DNA of 16,160 bases from Haplosporangium gracile (GCA_015499985.1 JAAAUF010000919.1:1-16160), one strand, 5' to 3'; shown: positions 1 to 10,000, counted from the first letter of the stretch. Notes: generated by a model from the sequence alone, not told the origin. Translations and numbers: made by a program.

Positions 1-543
1 CCCAGAAACACGAAGACGCACTTTTGCGGCAATTGCGACTTCTGCAACCGCCGAATCCTTCCACAAAGTGTCAACAAAAATGAGCCAGTTGGAATTTTAT
101 TATAAGCCCATAGAATCAGAGGTTGTACAAAGAGCAAGTTTCAACTGTCAGCATGTACCAAGACGATAAAACAGTTTGGCAGTTGTAATAATTCTCTGTG
201 CTTTATACTTCACTCTCTCTCTCTCTTTTGATCTATTTTCTATAGGACGGATATAGCGAATGCACCATAAATCCAAGGAATCCAGATGACCAGTACACAG
301 GAGCAGCAATGGAGATCTTGTACCGCAGCGAGGATCGCACGGATGCCCACAAAATAAATCGACAAAAAGAACACGAGCACCTAAAAATATATCTTCCAAC
401 GACGGTACGTAACCAAAAATGCAAGTGCACTAACAAGCGCAAAACTCGATCTCTACTCCCTCGCCGAGGTTCAAGCATTACTGTTGGAACCTTTGCCAAA
501 ACGAAAATCCGCAAAGCGGGAGACTAATACGATACCGTCCTAA
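1..543 (+). CDS. Possible 3' exons of an unidentified spliced gene (5' partial)
   Basis: I do not recognise this gene. What is visible: the second frame is open from the window edge to a stop near 168 and contains the stretch MSQLEFYYKPIESE. A strong acceptor (CT-rich tract ending CTATAG at 245) opens an in-frame charged segment, 246-404, beginning DGYSECTINPRNPDDQYT. That segment ends at a GTACGT donor (405) followed by a CACTAAC branch-like site. Skipping to 469 reads VQALLLEPLPKRK and ends at TAA 541-543. Acceptor 475 gives another open exon up to a GTAATT donor at 547. The donor of the first intron is unclear: GT at 122, 125 and 155 all keep phase. No domain is evident, and exon borders are guesses. 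It could also be non-coding DNA that is open by chance. Confidence 0.3.
213..226. repeat. (CT)7 microsatellite in a candidate polypyrimidine tract
   Basis: Seven CT units lie just before the CTATAG acceptor at 245. They could serve as the polypyrimidine tract of the putative intron at the left edge, or be a plain microsatellite. Confidence 0.7.
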
Positions 544-865
544 AAGGTAATTGTTTGCACCAGTGCTCCGGGATGTAGTGTTTGACAAAAACAAAAAAAA
601 CCCCCTTCCATTCCATATTCCTTACATGGTTTTCATATTTTGTCTATCAGATAATAGAATCAGATGAGGAGAGTTGAAGACCAACGCTGTATCAGTTGTA
701 TCTATGAAGCTGTCAAGGTTTTTTTTTCAAACGCGTGCGAGAAAGATGAGTTCGAGATATTGGAGCCCGAACAGCTGCCATATCAGCGCCTTCGCCACAT
801 CAAAACCGTGTGGCATTCAAAGAGGAGAGAAAAGAAGAGAAAAGAGATTTCAATTTAGGCTTCCA

Positions 866-895
866 GTCAAGGTCAAAGTCAAAGTCAAAGTCGAA
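866..895. repeat. Tandem hexamer repeat, about five GTCAAR units
   Basis: Five consecutive six-base units read GTCAAG, GTCAAA three times, then GTCGAA. In one + frame they encode an alternating Val-Lys run, which is a consequence of the repeat and not evidence of a protein. Confidence 0.85.
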
Positions 896-2060
896 AAAAC
901 AAATTTTTCCATCTCACGAAAATATCATGCTAACACTTCTGAAAGACTGACGACGTCTCGCTTGATCAGCGAATGGATCGATGACTTTTTTTCGTGTAGT
1001 TTTTGCCAGCGACCAAAAAATGAATTTTCATCAAATTGTTTGACTGATTTGTGCAATGAGAATGTAATCTCGCGTCCTTTTTATGGACCAAGATAGAAAA
1101 AATGGCGCTTTTGACTTTAAAAAAAAAGGTTGCAGTAAGAACATACCTCACGCCCCAAATTTATTAGGCTGAGGGAATTGCGTTTTTCTAGAATCTTCCT
1201 TATTTCGCTCAATTTTGTCTCACAGATGGTGTTTCCGGTGTCCGTATTCCTCCAAGTAATGTCCAGAAGTCAATGGTTCCTTGCTAGAAAGCGAATGCCT
1301 CTTCAGCTCAATCCAGATATACACTCCATTCACGATGGCCCTCTGACCAGAGGTCCCTGCATTCAGGTTTGGTATCGTACCTGCACTTCGGTTCACCGAG
1401 TTGATGTTGGAATTTAACAAACAAAGAGGATAAGGAGAGGGATAACTAAGGAGAGGGGAGTCTCATCCATGAGTGCATGTGCGAAGAACCGCCATATGAG
1501 TTTGTAGAGTTCAACACATGTGGTCCTTGGAAGAAGGAAAGGAGGAGGGGAGATGGACCAGTGTTAGTCGGGACAAACGCCACCATTTTTTAGCACTGCA
1601 TGTTCATTCCACAAGTTTCGGCTATATGTTCAGTTATGATAATATAATTGGCTACAAATTCATTTTTTTTTCAAGGACAAAGAAAAAGTTGATAATAAAG
1701 GCAACCTCGCCTCGCTCTTTTTTTTCGCGCCGGATGGGGATGATCTCCTTTTAAATGATCGTACACCTCCAACTTTTAATTTTTTTCCACAGTTCCCTTT
1801 TGCGTCCATCAGATGGCTTGTCCACTTTTTCTGTGATCCAACGAACATTCTGTCGCACAATTATTTCAAAAAGAGATGACCCAGAACCTAATCTACGTAG
1901 ATGCATCGAAGGGCTAAAGCGGGAAGGCTCTGGGTTCTGTTGGACAAGAACGGGTGTTAGATCTGAAATACTTGCCTTTCTTCTGTAGATCGGTTCCCAG
2001 GCCGAGTAATTCAGGACTGCTTTTGATACCTCTTCGCTGCGCAGTCTTCATCGACTAGGT

Positions 2061-2077
2061 GGGGGGGGGGGGGGGGG
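2061..2077. repeat. Uninterrupted G17 homopolymer
   Basis: Seventeen consecutive G follow GACTAGGT and are followed by AGGGAAG. G runs this long are rare next to the A/T runs seen elsewhere here. The exact length is prone to sequencing error. It could form G-quadruplex structures. Confidence 0.9.
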
Positions 2078-2526
2078 AGGGAAGAGTGGCTTGTCATGGA
2101 TCACAAGAAGGTCCAGGCCATTGGAAAGGGAAGGTATGGTTTTGTTGCTTGGCGCATTTGTTTTTCTTTCTCGGTTGCACCCTTTGGGCGCTGCATACGA
2201 TTTCAACTTATTTTTCTTCTTTTTTCCCTCTTCCTTATTACGCCACCTCTCCATTTGTGTCAAGAAATGAACACTCAACTCTTAATTCTGGACTCAGCAA
2301 CAAGCGGCGTGCGGCTTGGCCTGAGGAACTGGAGCTAAAGTGATACCTGATAACTTCAATAGCGGTCCTTTACCATGTCAAGATATATCTTTGAAGATGA
2401 AAGCGACGAATCTCATGGAGCTGAGTATTAGGCATGATTCAGGTTCAAAGTTGAACGTCCAACCCTAAAAAAAGGGGGGGTCAATCCTATTGGACACGCA
2501 TCGTATTAGATGTCACCATGGTAATT

Positions 2527-2870
2527 GAGGCTGATGGGAGAAAAGCAGGGGGAGAGAGAGAGAGAAGGTACGTGAGAGAGAGCCATTGAGCACTGAGAGG
2601 GGGTTTTTTTGAGGAGAGACAAAGAGAGAGTGAGAACATGCATGAGCATTCACAAAAGAAAGAAGGCAAGCGCTCACGGAGTTGAAGCGATGGGAAACGA
2701 CGGGAGAATTGTTTTCTAAGCGAAATATTCTGACTGGATGGGGACATGGCTGTGTGAGAATGGTGCAAGGATTCTCATGGTAGAAAGGGTGGGAGGATAA
2801 ATGATTTCGCAGACATATCTAAAAGTGAGAGGGAGAAGGGATAGTCAAGAAATGAAGGGTAGATGGATGC
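2527..2870 (-). promoter_or_regulatory. Purine-rich block; possible leftward promoter tract
   Basis: The + strand is strongly G/A-rich and includes (GA)7 at 2552-2565 and several GAGAGA clusters, so the minus strand is a pyrimidine tract. Both confident genes of this window have pyrimidine-rich tracts on the coding strand just upstream of the ATG. By analogy this block could drive transcription to the left. No convincing minus-strand gene follows it, so the regulatory reading is inference. Confidence 0.2.
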
Positions 2871-3403
2871 ATGAGGACTGGGACCTCTTCTATTCGTTTG
2901 GTCATCTACAATATTTCGCTTTCGAATCATCCGTTTCCCAGGGCCTCCCAAGAAAAACCAGCGGTCTGATTGTGATGACAGCGAGGGGGCCGGCGCGATA
3001 GAGCATGTGTTTTTCCAGCGCACCTCTTTTTTTCTTCTGCCCAAATGGGTCATTGTTGACCATTTTGCAGATAATAATGCTAGGCCTTAAATGGTTGTGC
3101 GTACTGCCTTTCCACTGGACCTTCTTTCCGCAGGGGTGTCTGTCTATCTGGTCAGCGTATCCGAAAAAGTTCATTCTCCCCTTCCCTTTCCCTTCTCCTT
3201 GGATTTATGTACGTTTAGCCCCTGTGCAAACAAAAAAAAGCGGAGTGGTGAACTTTGAAATCAATTTTTCTGTTGGCTGTTCTGTCTTGGTTGTTGTGTC
3301 TGTTCGGCAGACACATCCGAGGGCACTCTATTATTGGGCCACAGACGAAGAGGCGGCATCCAGTTGGCTTTATTGTTTGTGGATTACCACGGAAGAGTGG
3401 AAC

Positions 3404-3418
3404 AAAAAAAAAAAAAAA
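3404..3418. repeat. A15 homopolymer
   Basis: Fifteen A in a row after GGAAC. It produces the poly-Lys part of a 175-codon + frame (3005-3532) that I do not consider a gene. Confidence 0.85.
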
Positions 3419-3492
3419 GAAGAGCAGCACAGACAGACGAGTGTTTTGAAGGGAGGGGATGGACCACACGGTTGTCTATCCGTGAATAAGAG

Positions 3493-3507
3493 ACACACAC
3501 ACACACA
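3493..3507. repeat. (AC)7 microsatellite
   Basis: About seven AC units preceded by AAGAG and followed by AAGAAG. Simple sequence repeat. Confidence 0.8.
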
Positions 3508-3552
3508 AAGAAGAAAGAAAGTGCCGGAGTAAGCGTTCTTGGTTCAATCAAC

Positions 3553-3565
3553 TGATAAAAGATAA
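3553..3565 (+). promoter_or_regulatory. Paired GATA-factor sites upstream of the peptide transporter
   Basis: TGATAA and AGATAA occur in tandem, their GATA cores seven bases apart, roughly 490 nt before the transporter ATG; a CCAAT pentamer follows near 3592. HGATAR motifs are the known targets of fungal nitrogen-regulatory GATA factors, and two adjacent sites are typical of responsive promoters. Nitrogen control of this transporter is an inference; single sites occur often by chance. Confidence 0.4.
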
Positions 3566-3639
3566 TACTGTATCCAGGAACCATCAGCGCCCAATCACTG
3601 CGTCGGAATGCGAGACTTTTTAAGCATCGATGATTGTCC

Positions 3640-4040
3640 CTTTTTTTTTTATTTTTTTTTATTTTCTACCTTTCTTTTCTTGTTTTTACCATTTCTACTT
3701 TTCCCTTCACTTTTTTGTTTATCTCTTCATTTTCCTCCCTCATCCTTCAATCAAGACACGACTCCACTCTTTTCGCTCCTCCTTTCCCTTCCCCTTCTTC
3801 CTCCCTTCCCCTCCTTACTTCCTTGATCGATCATCACTCCCTCATTCCTTCCCTTCTGCCCTTCATACAGCTCGCAGCACCTCCTTCTGTACATACCCGC
3901 CCCCCCTCTCCTCCCTCGTCTTCCTCTTCCTCGCAACACTCTCTTTTCCCTTCAAGAAACAATACCTCCTCCTTACCCCTTTATTACCCTCACCCATAGA
4001 AATATCAACACCCTCTGATCCTCACCCTTTCTAAGCACAC
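3640..4040 (+). promoter_or_regulatory. Long pyrimidine-rich promoter/leader of the OPT gene
   Basis: About 400 nt made almost entirely of C and T on the coding strand run up to a short CA-rich leader just before the ATG at 4053. Such CT-rich stretches are common around fungal transcription starts. There is no clear TATA box. An open frame from ATG 3630 to TAA 4034 is a product of this composition. If transcription started upstream of 3630 it would be a long upstream reading frame, so the true start site probably lies inside the tract. Confidence 0.6.
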
Positions 4041-4052
4041 ACCCACACACCG

Positions 4053-6819
4053 ATGGAGCTCAGGAGTGTACCGAAGCACCTGTCGGCAGGCCCACCTCCA
4101 ACAACAACCATATCACACTCCGCCTCCACCTCACGGACACATACCCCGACCCCGTCGACCACATACCCTCCACACTACTTCAACGAGTTCAACGAGTACA
4201 ATGAAAAACAGAGCCTTGAGTATATCGAGCAACCTCCCATCAACCTCGACGAGGACGAGGGTGTCTCGCCAATTGAAGAAGTGCGAGTAACTGTCTCCAG
4301 TGAGTGCCCTCAATGCCTTTTGTTTTGTACCTCCTTTCTTGTTTGTTTGTACCGAGCTTTTTTTTTTTCAGTTTGTTTATTTGCTTTTATTGGATTTTTT
4401 TTTTTCCCAAGAGCACTACCGACCAACCAAACCTTCTATAAACCGGACACCCTTGCGTTTTTATTGTTGTCTTCCGACCAATCCAACTAACCCACTGTCT
4501 CCCTGCTCTCTCCATCGTCTCTTTCCTTCTCTCCCTCCCCCGCTCCCTTCCACGCTCATATCACAAATAGGCAACGATGACCCAAGTTTACCCTACAACA
4601 CCTTCCGGATGTGGTTCCTCGGCCTTCTCTTCACCGCCATCATCGCCTTTGTCAATCAATTCTTCTACCTCCGACAAACCCAAATCTCGATCGGCTACTC
4701 CGTCGTCGCCCTGGTCTCCCTCCCCCTCGGCCATATAATGGCCAAATGTCTCCCCACCCGTCAATTCAGGATCACACTTGTACCTTTTACCCGTATTGGA
4801 TTCTCGTTCACGCTTAACCCGGGTCCCTTTTCGATCAAGGAGCATATCTTAATTGGGACCATGGCCGCCTGTAATGCTAATACTGCGTATGCGGTCGATA
4901 TTGTGATCCTGCAAAAGATCTTTTATGGAGATGAGCAGCCGTTTGCGGCGGGATTGTTCTTGGTCTTGACCACGCAAATGACCGGTTTCGCTATGGCAGG
5001 TGAGTTTCTTACTTGAAGGAGCTCTTTGAGAGATTCAACCTAGTATGCTTGCTGAACTGAAAACGAAAACGCGCCATTGACCTCTCATTTCTTCAAATAA
5101 TTATTGCGATCCATAGGTGCGATTAGGAGGTTCTTGGTGAGACCGGCGGACATGGTGTGGCCATCAACACTGGTCACGGCCTCATTGTTCAGGAGTCTGC
5201 ACGCCAGCAGCACAGGCAGCAGTAGCTCGGACCTGGAAAACGCAGGACGCATGTCCAGAATGAAATACTTCCTCCTTGTCACCCTCGCATCATTCATCTA
5301 TTACTGGTTCCCAGGATACATCTTCCCCACTATCGGCGTCATCTCTTGGATCTGCTGGATCAACCCCCAAAACGCGGTTCTTGCACAGCTCACCGGCTCA
5401 CAAGGACTTGGGATTGGAACGATTGCGCTGGATTGGTCTGCAGTCTCGTATAACCTCCAACCGTTGGTGACGCCTTGGTTTGCGCAGCTCAATATCATGC
5501 TTGGATTTATTTTCTTGACGTACATTCTTGTCCCATGGGCATACTACACCAACCTCTGGGATTCGAAAAAATACCCCATCTTCTCGGCGAACTCATTCCA
5601 GCAGAATGGATCTATTTACAACGTCTCGGCGGTACTCGACAGCAACGGGTTTCTGAACGAGGAGGCGTACAGGACCTATGGCCCGCTTCGGATCAGCGGT
5701 TTCTTTGCTCTTACTTACGGAGTCGGTTTCGCAGCCCTGACAGCAACCATTGTGCATACGCTATTGTACCATGGCAAGGAGATTGTCCAGCGCTGGAAAT
5801 CTGCCGCGAGTGGACGGGAGGATGTCCATTCACGTCTGATGAGCGCTTATCCCGAAGTTCCCGACTGGTGGTACGGTTTGCTGTTTGTCGTCATGGTCGC
5901 CCTCAGTTTCATCACGACTGTCAAGTACGAGTACATGCCCTGGTGGGCGTTGATCCTCGCCCTCTTCATGGCCGCCATCTTTGTCATCCCTGTCGGCATC
6001 CTCCAAGCCGTCACCAACCAACAACCCGGCCTGAATATCGTCACAGAATACGTGATCGGATACCTTCTCCCCGGACGCGCCATTGCCAACGTTACCTTCA
6101 AGACCTACGGCTACATCGTCAACGTCCAAGCTCTCAACTTTGTCTCTGACCTCAAACTCGGCCACTATATGAAAGTCCCCCCACAGAGCATGTTCCTCGT
6201 CCAAATCGTCTCCAGCGTCATCTCGTGCACCATCAATCTCGGCACCGCAACCTGGCTGATGAACACCCAACCCAAACTCTGTACCCCCGAAGGCGCACCC
6301 TTCACCTGCCGCGCCACAAAGACCTTCTACTCTGCCTCCGTCATCTGGGGTGCCATCGGACCCGCCCGTGTCTTTGGCCACCTCGACGGCGCTCTCTACT
6401 CCCCCGTTCAACTTGGCTTCCTGATCGGCGCCCTTCTCCCCCTAATCTTCTGGGCCGCAAGCAAACAGTTTCCAAAAGCACAATGGCTCAAACTCGTCCA
6501 CTGGCCGGTCCTCTTCACCGCCACCTCCAACATGCCCCCTGCCCTCCCATACTTTTACTCAAACGGTCTCGTCATCGGATTTGTCTTCATGTTCCTGATG
6601 AGGCGGTATCGTTATCGCTGGTGGTCTCGGTATAATTACCTGACCTCTGCAGCACTCGACACGGGTGTGGCACTTGGAGGGATGGTTATTTTCTTTACCT
6701 TCGAGATGTGGAATACCAAGATGCCTCATTGGTGGGGCAACCCAAATCCAGACTCTGCCGACATCAATGCTGCAGCATTGGACCACTGTGCCCTCGGCAG
6801 TCGTTCTCTGGAGCCATAG
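4053..6819 (+). CDS. Oligopeptide transporter, OPT family (three exons, 792 aa)
   Basis: Predicted proton-coupled importer of small peptides in the plasma membrane; some relatives carry glutathione or metal-chelating siderophores. Exons are 4053-4299, 4571-4999 and 5117-6819; the phases join exactly to give 792 residues, a usual OPT length. Residues 1-82 form a hydrophilic Ser/Thr/Pro-rich N-terminal tail. The family entry block DDPSLPYNTFRMW is at 85-97, followed by many hydrophobic membrane segments. The OPT signature NPGPFSIKEH is at 165-174. The second signature, normally KIPPR, reads KVPPQ at 578-582, so its last Arg is Gln. GAIRRFLVRPADMVWPSTL at 226-244 is also typical. The protein ends with a short tail after a final aromatic-rich segment. 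The start is the first ATG after the leader, with an open frame into the conserved block. The substrate cannot be told from sequence. Confidence 0.94.
4300..4570 (+). other. OPT intron 1 (271 nt)
   Basis: GTGAGT donor, CTAAC branch-like site near 4487, acceptor AAATAG. Splicing joins VTVS to SNDDPSLPYNTF and restores the conserved OPT N-terminal block; without it the frame stops at 4490. It is much longer than the other introns here and is T/C-rich. Confidence 0.9.
5000..5116 (+). other. OPT intron 2 (117 nt)
   Basis: GTGAGT donor and ATCCATAG acceptor. Splicing gives GFAMAG joined to AIRRFLVRPADMVWPSTL, a conserved OPT segment. Unspliced, the frame ends at a TGA at 5014-5016. Confidence 0.92.
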
Positions 6820-7013
6820 CATCATCCAGCATTGCCCATTATACCATTTTGCCCCAACACAAATAAACGAAAAGAACCAAAAGCTTAATACTTTTTTTTT
6901 TAATAACAAAAAACAATGCAGAAAAAACACTCAAAAACCGTAGAAATTATTACCCATCGAATTTTCTAACCTTCTTCCTCCCCGAACTACCACAAAACTA
7001 AAAAGTGAACATT
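6820..7013. other. Convergent 3' spacer between the OPT gene and GCN1
   Basis: Only 194 nt separate the two stop codons, so both 3' untranslated regions must fit or overlap here. It is A/T-rich with T9 and A-rich runs around 6892-6915. No gene is seen in it. Confidence 0.8.
6862..6867 (+). terminator. Candidate polyadenylation signal of the OPT gene
   Basis: A canonical AATAAA lies about 43 nt after the stop codon, followed by A-rich and T-rich runs. No equally clear signal is present on the opposite strand for GCN1. Confidence 0.55.
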
Positions 7014-10000
7014 CTACTCGTCATCCTTGGTGCCGAGGTTCAAGCCTCCAACAGAGTTGACCTCAGAATCCTCCTCAATTGCATCAGCATCCTCCTGGCC
7101 ATGCAGCTGCTCCAAGCGAGCCCTTTCGTTAATGGCCAACTTGGACAAGATACGGCGGTGGTAGTCCACCAACGCCCTGCTGGCAGCAGCGTCGATTGTA
7201 CCCAAGTAAGTCTGGTAGACCGAATCGTCCTTCTGCAACTGAAGCGAAAACAACAAGGCTCTCTCAGCAGCTAACTTGATAGGGATAACACGCTCGCGGA
7301 CAGAGGTCATCATCAGGGGCACAACGTGGCTCAAGTGAGGCTCCATCAGCCAGGGAGTCTGACGAGCAACGGCGCGGAGGCAGACAAGGATCAAACGCTT
7401 GGATTCAACGTTGATATCCTGAGTCAAGTGCTGGCTCAGCTTCTTGATCAGCTCGCCAATCAGCTCCTGGTCGGTCTGGTAGGCTTCGCTGGTCATCATC
7501 TTGCCGATCGCCAATACTCCGGCAGTCGAACTGCTCTCAATGGGGTTGGGGATAGCGGCCAAGGCGGCGTTGGCAATCTCCTGAACATGGCCAGTCTCGA
7601 TGAACAGCTGAGGCGACTCGACAAGGACAGAGTTGATGGCAAGCATGGCTCCGCTGAGAGGAATGGCATCGCCCAAGATCTGAGTCTGGATTAAGTAGGC
7701 GGCATCTTCGGCACTCTGGTGTTTGCAGAAAGCGCCCAACAACTTGGCAGAAGCCAACCACATGGACTCTACAATAATTGATGAAAATAGAAGACGATAT
7801 TAGGAAACAAGCGCTGAGAACAAAGTGTGCAAAGAATGAAAAAAAATGCCACAGAAGAATAAAATGATATCCAATCATACCAGGGTTGCTGGCCTCCATG
7901 CCCTCCATGACGACACCAATAACGGCGCGCTTGGCGACATCGCTCATGCCGCTACCAATCTTGCTGACGACACTCTCGAGAGCACCCATGACAGTCTCTT
8001 TAACACCAGCCTCACTAGACTTAATACCGGCGACCAACTCGGTCACCAAAGGATCAACTCTCGACTGAAGCGAAATGAGGATAGCCAAGGCAGCGGCAGC
8101 ACGGGTACGGACAGTGGCCGAGGTAGGATCAGTCAACGACTTGATAAAGGTGCGTTGCAACTGAGGCAAGAAGGGCTTGAGGTGAGCAGGAACCTTCTGG
8201 AGCAACAAGCTATGGTTATCCGAAAACGATGGTAAAAAAAGTTAAACAGGTCAGAATATACGCTTCCATAGCTAAGGTGTTGATATGAAGTAAATAAAGC
8301 ATCATAGAAAAAATATGTACCTGAGGGTGCTCAAGATGGCACTCTTGACCTCGCCAGTGTGACGGTCTCCGACAATACGAATCAAAGGACCGGTGATCTG
8401 AGTAACGAAGGGCTTGAGTGCATCCGCAGAGGTGCGCTGGATCAAGTCACCAATGGCAAGAGCAGAAGCCTCACGAATAGAGTTCGACCCGTTCATAAGA
8501 CCCTGCAAGAAGATGGGCAACAAGGGAGCAATACCCTTGGGCAAGCAGAAACCAGGCAAGTCCACGCCGGGCATACCAATGGCACGGACGGAACGACGGA
8601 CCGACTGGACCAATCCTTCCAACTCATCCTTGCGGACAGTGCGGGTAACGGCGTTCAAGGCAGCCAAGGCAGCAACGACAACGGCGTGAGTGCGGTCGTC
8701 CAGCAAGTTGATCAACACACGAATCCAGTCCGAGACGTAGCGGGAAATATCCTGAGTCGATTCGGCGCAGAAGGTAGCAAGAATGTTGCATCCAGAAGCG
8801 CGCTTGGAGGCATCCTCAGACTTGACTAGCTCGAACAACATCATCATTAGAGTGTGAGCACCGTCAGCGTTATCGATCGACTGAAGAAGGGCGCAGATGG
8901 TGGTCTCCAAAGCCTCGAGGGTATCAGGGTCAGTCTCGTTCACTTGCGACTGAATTAACGCAGCCAAAATGTTGGTCAGGCGGCGGTTCAGCGCAGTGCC
9001 GGCAACAGAGACAAGGGATCCCAAGGCACGAGCATTGAATGCAGTGATGGGCTGAGCAATCAAAGTAGGAATCAAGACAGGGAAAACGACGTTGGATCGG
9101 ACAGCCATAATCTCCTTAAGACCCTCTAAGGCGTACTCAGACTTGTCGCCGGTCTGGAGGTTGGCCAAAAGGGAAGGCAAAATCTCATCAATGGCCTTGG
9201 GACCAACGCACTGGTGAAGGGTATCAAAGGCCTGAGCAGCAGCCTCACGGACATCAGGGGACTCATCGAGAAGTGCCTTGCGGACAGCGGGGATGATTGA
9301 GTCGACATAGTCGGTAACGTGGACCTTGCCGGCGGTGGCCATGATCTCAGAGAGACCAATACAAACACCCTGGCGAGTGTCGCTCTCAGGGCTCTCGAGA
9401 CCAGCCTCCAGGATGGGAATAATCTCGGACAAAACAGCCTCACCCAGCTTGCGGACCAAGTCGCCTAAGGTGCGGGCAGCAACCATGCGACGATCGTACG
9501 AGGTTGAAGCCAAGTTACGGATAATCATCGACATGATCGTGGGCAAGATCTCTCTCAAGGTGCGTGGGGTGTTGGTCACCAATGACTTCCAGACAGTAAG
9601 CGAGGCGTGGCGAACAATAGCAGATCCATCGGCACGAACAATGTACAAAGACGACAGGACACGGTCTCTGCGGTCGCGACCAAGAACCTCAAGCAACTTC
9701 TTGCGGATGTTGTCAGAGTGACCAAAGTCCTCAGGAGCATCCTCCTCACCTTCATCCTCACCGCCAACGCCAGCCTGCTTGCTGGTGCCGGTAATGCGGA
9801 ACAGAAGATCACCCATAAGCTGGACGGAGGACTGGCGAATACGCCAGTTATCGTCAAACAGACCACGCTCGAGCTCTGGCAAGAGCAGGTCAACGGCCTT
9901 AGTGGCGTAGTTGTTGATGATCATCTGACCGGCCTTCAACGAGGCCTCACGGACGTACTCGGACTCGTCGGCAAGACCCATCAAAATTGGAGGAATAATG

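Larger units (their letters stand above)
544..3540. other. Long intergenic region without a supported gene
   Basis: Nearly 3 kb on both strands holds only short open frames, many of them created by homopolymers or dinucleotide repeats. None shows a recognisable domain over its length. I saw no tRNA-like B box with a pairing T stem, no rRNA and no terminal-repeat element. Scraps that read like coding sequence (664-858 +, 1220-1430 -, 2096-2460 +) are short, lack convincing starts or splice partners, and could be decayed gene or transposon remnants. The repeats inside the region are listed separately. Confidence 0.6.

Noticed and set aside
463..476. 14-base match GCCGAGGTTCAAGC shared with the GCN1 3' end near 7032
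   Set aside because: One match of this length is expected by chance in a window of this size and it does not extend.
674..1096. 140-codon + frame with a Val-Lys repeat
   Set aside because: It starts at TTG, not ATG, and its only distinctive part is translation of the GTCAAA tandem repeat.
1660..1860. Minus-strand frame with scattered Cys/His/Trp resembling a zinc finger
   Set aside because: Cysteine spacing does not fit BED or C2H2 fingers, there is no ATG start, and the tail is homopolymer-derived.
1880..1940. Short inverted repeat CAGAACC/GGTTCTG with a TCTACGTAGA palindrome between
   Set aside because: A seven-base stem separated by 44 nt is expected by chance in 16 kb; no target duplications or RNA-like fold seen.
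2440..2475. B-box-like GGTTCAAAG and a single CCCTAA unit
   Set aside because: No A box, acceptor stem or T stem for a tRNA, and one telomere-like unit is not an interstitial telomere array.
3005..3532. 175-codon + frame with an ATG
   Set aside because: Its content comes from T-rich stretches, the A15 run (poly-Lys) and the AC repeat; no domain, no splice partners and no conserved-looking block.
3630..4034. 134-codon frame just upstream of the OPT gene, rich in Phe/Ser/Pro/Leu
   Set aside because: All three frames are open because the strand is nearly pure pyrimidine; this is promoter/leader composition, not a protein.
5830..6411. 193-codon minus-strand frame inside the OPT gene
   Set aside because: Antisense to conserved transporter sequence; the acidic Gly/Asp-rich translation is the mirror of Val/Ile/Ala/Pro codons.
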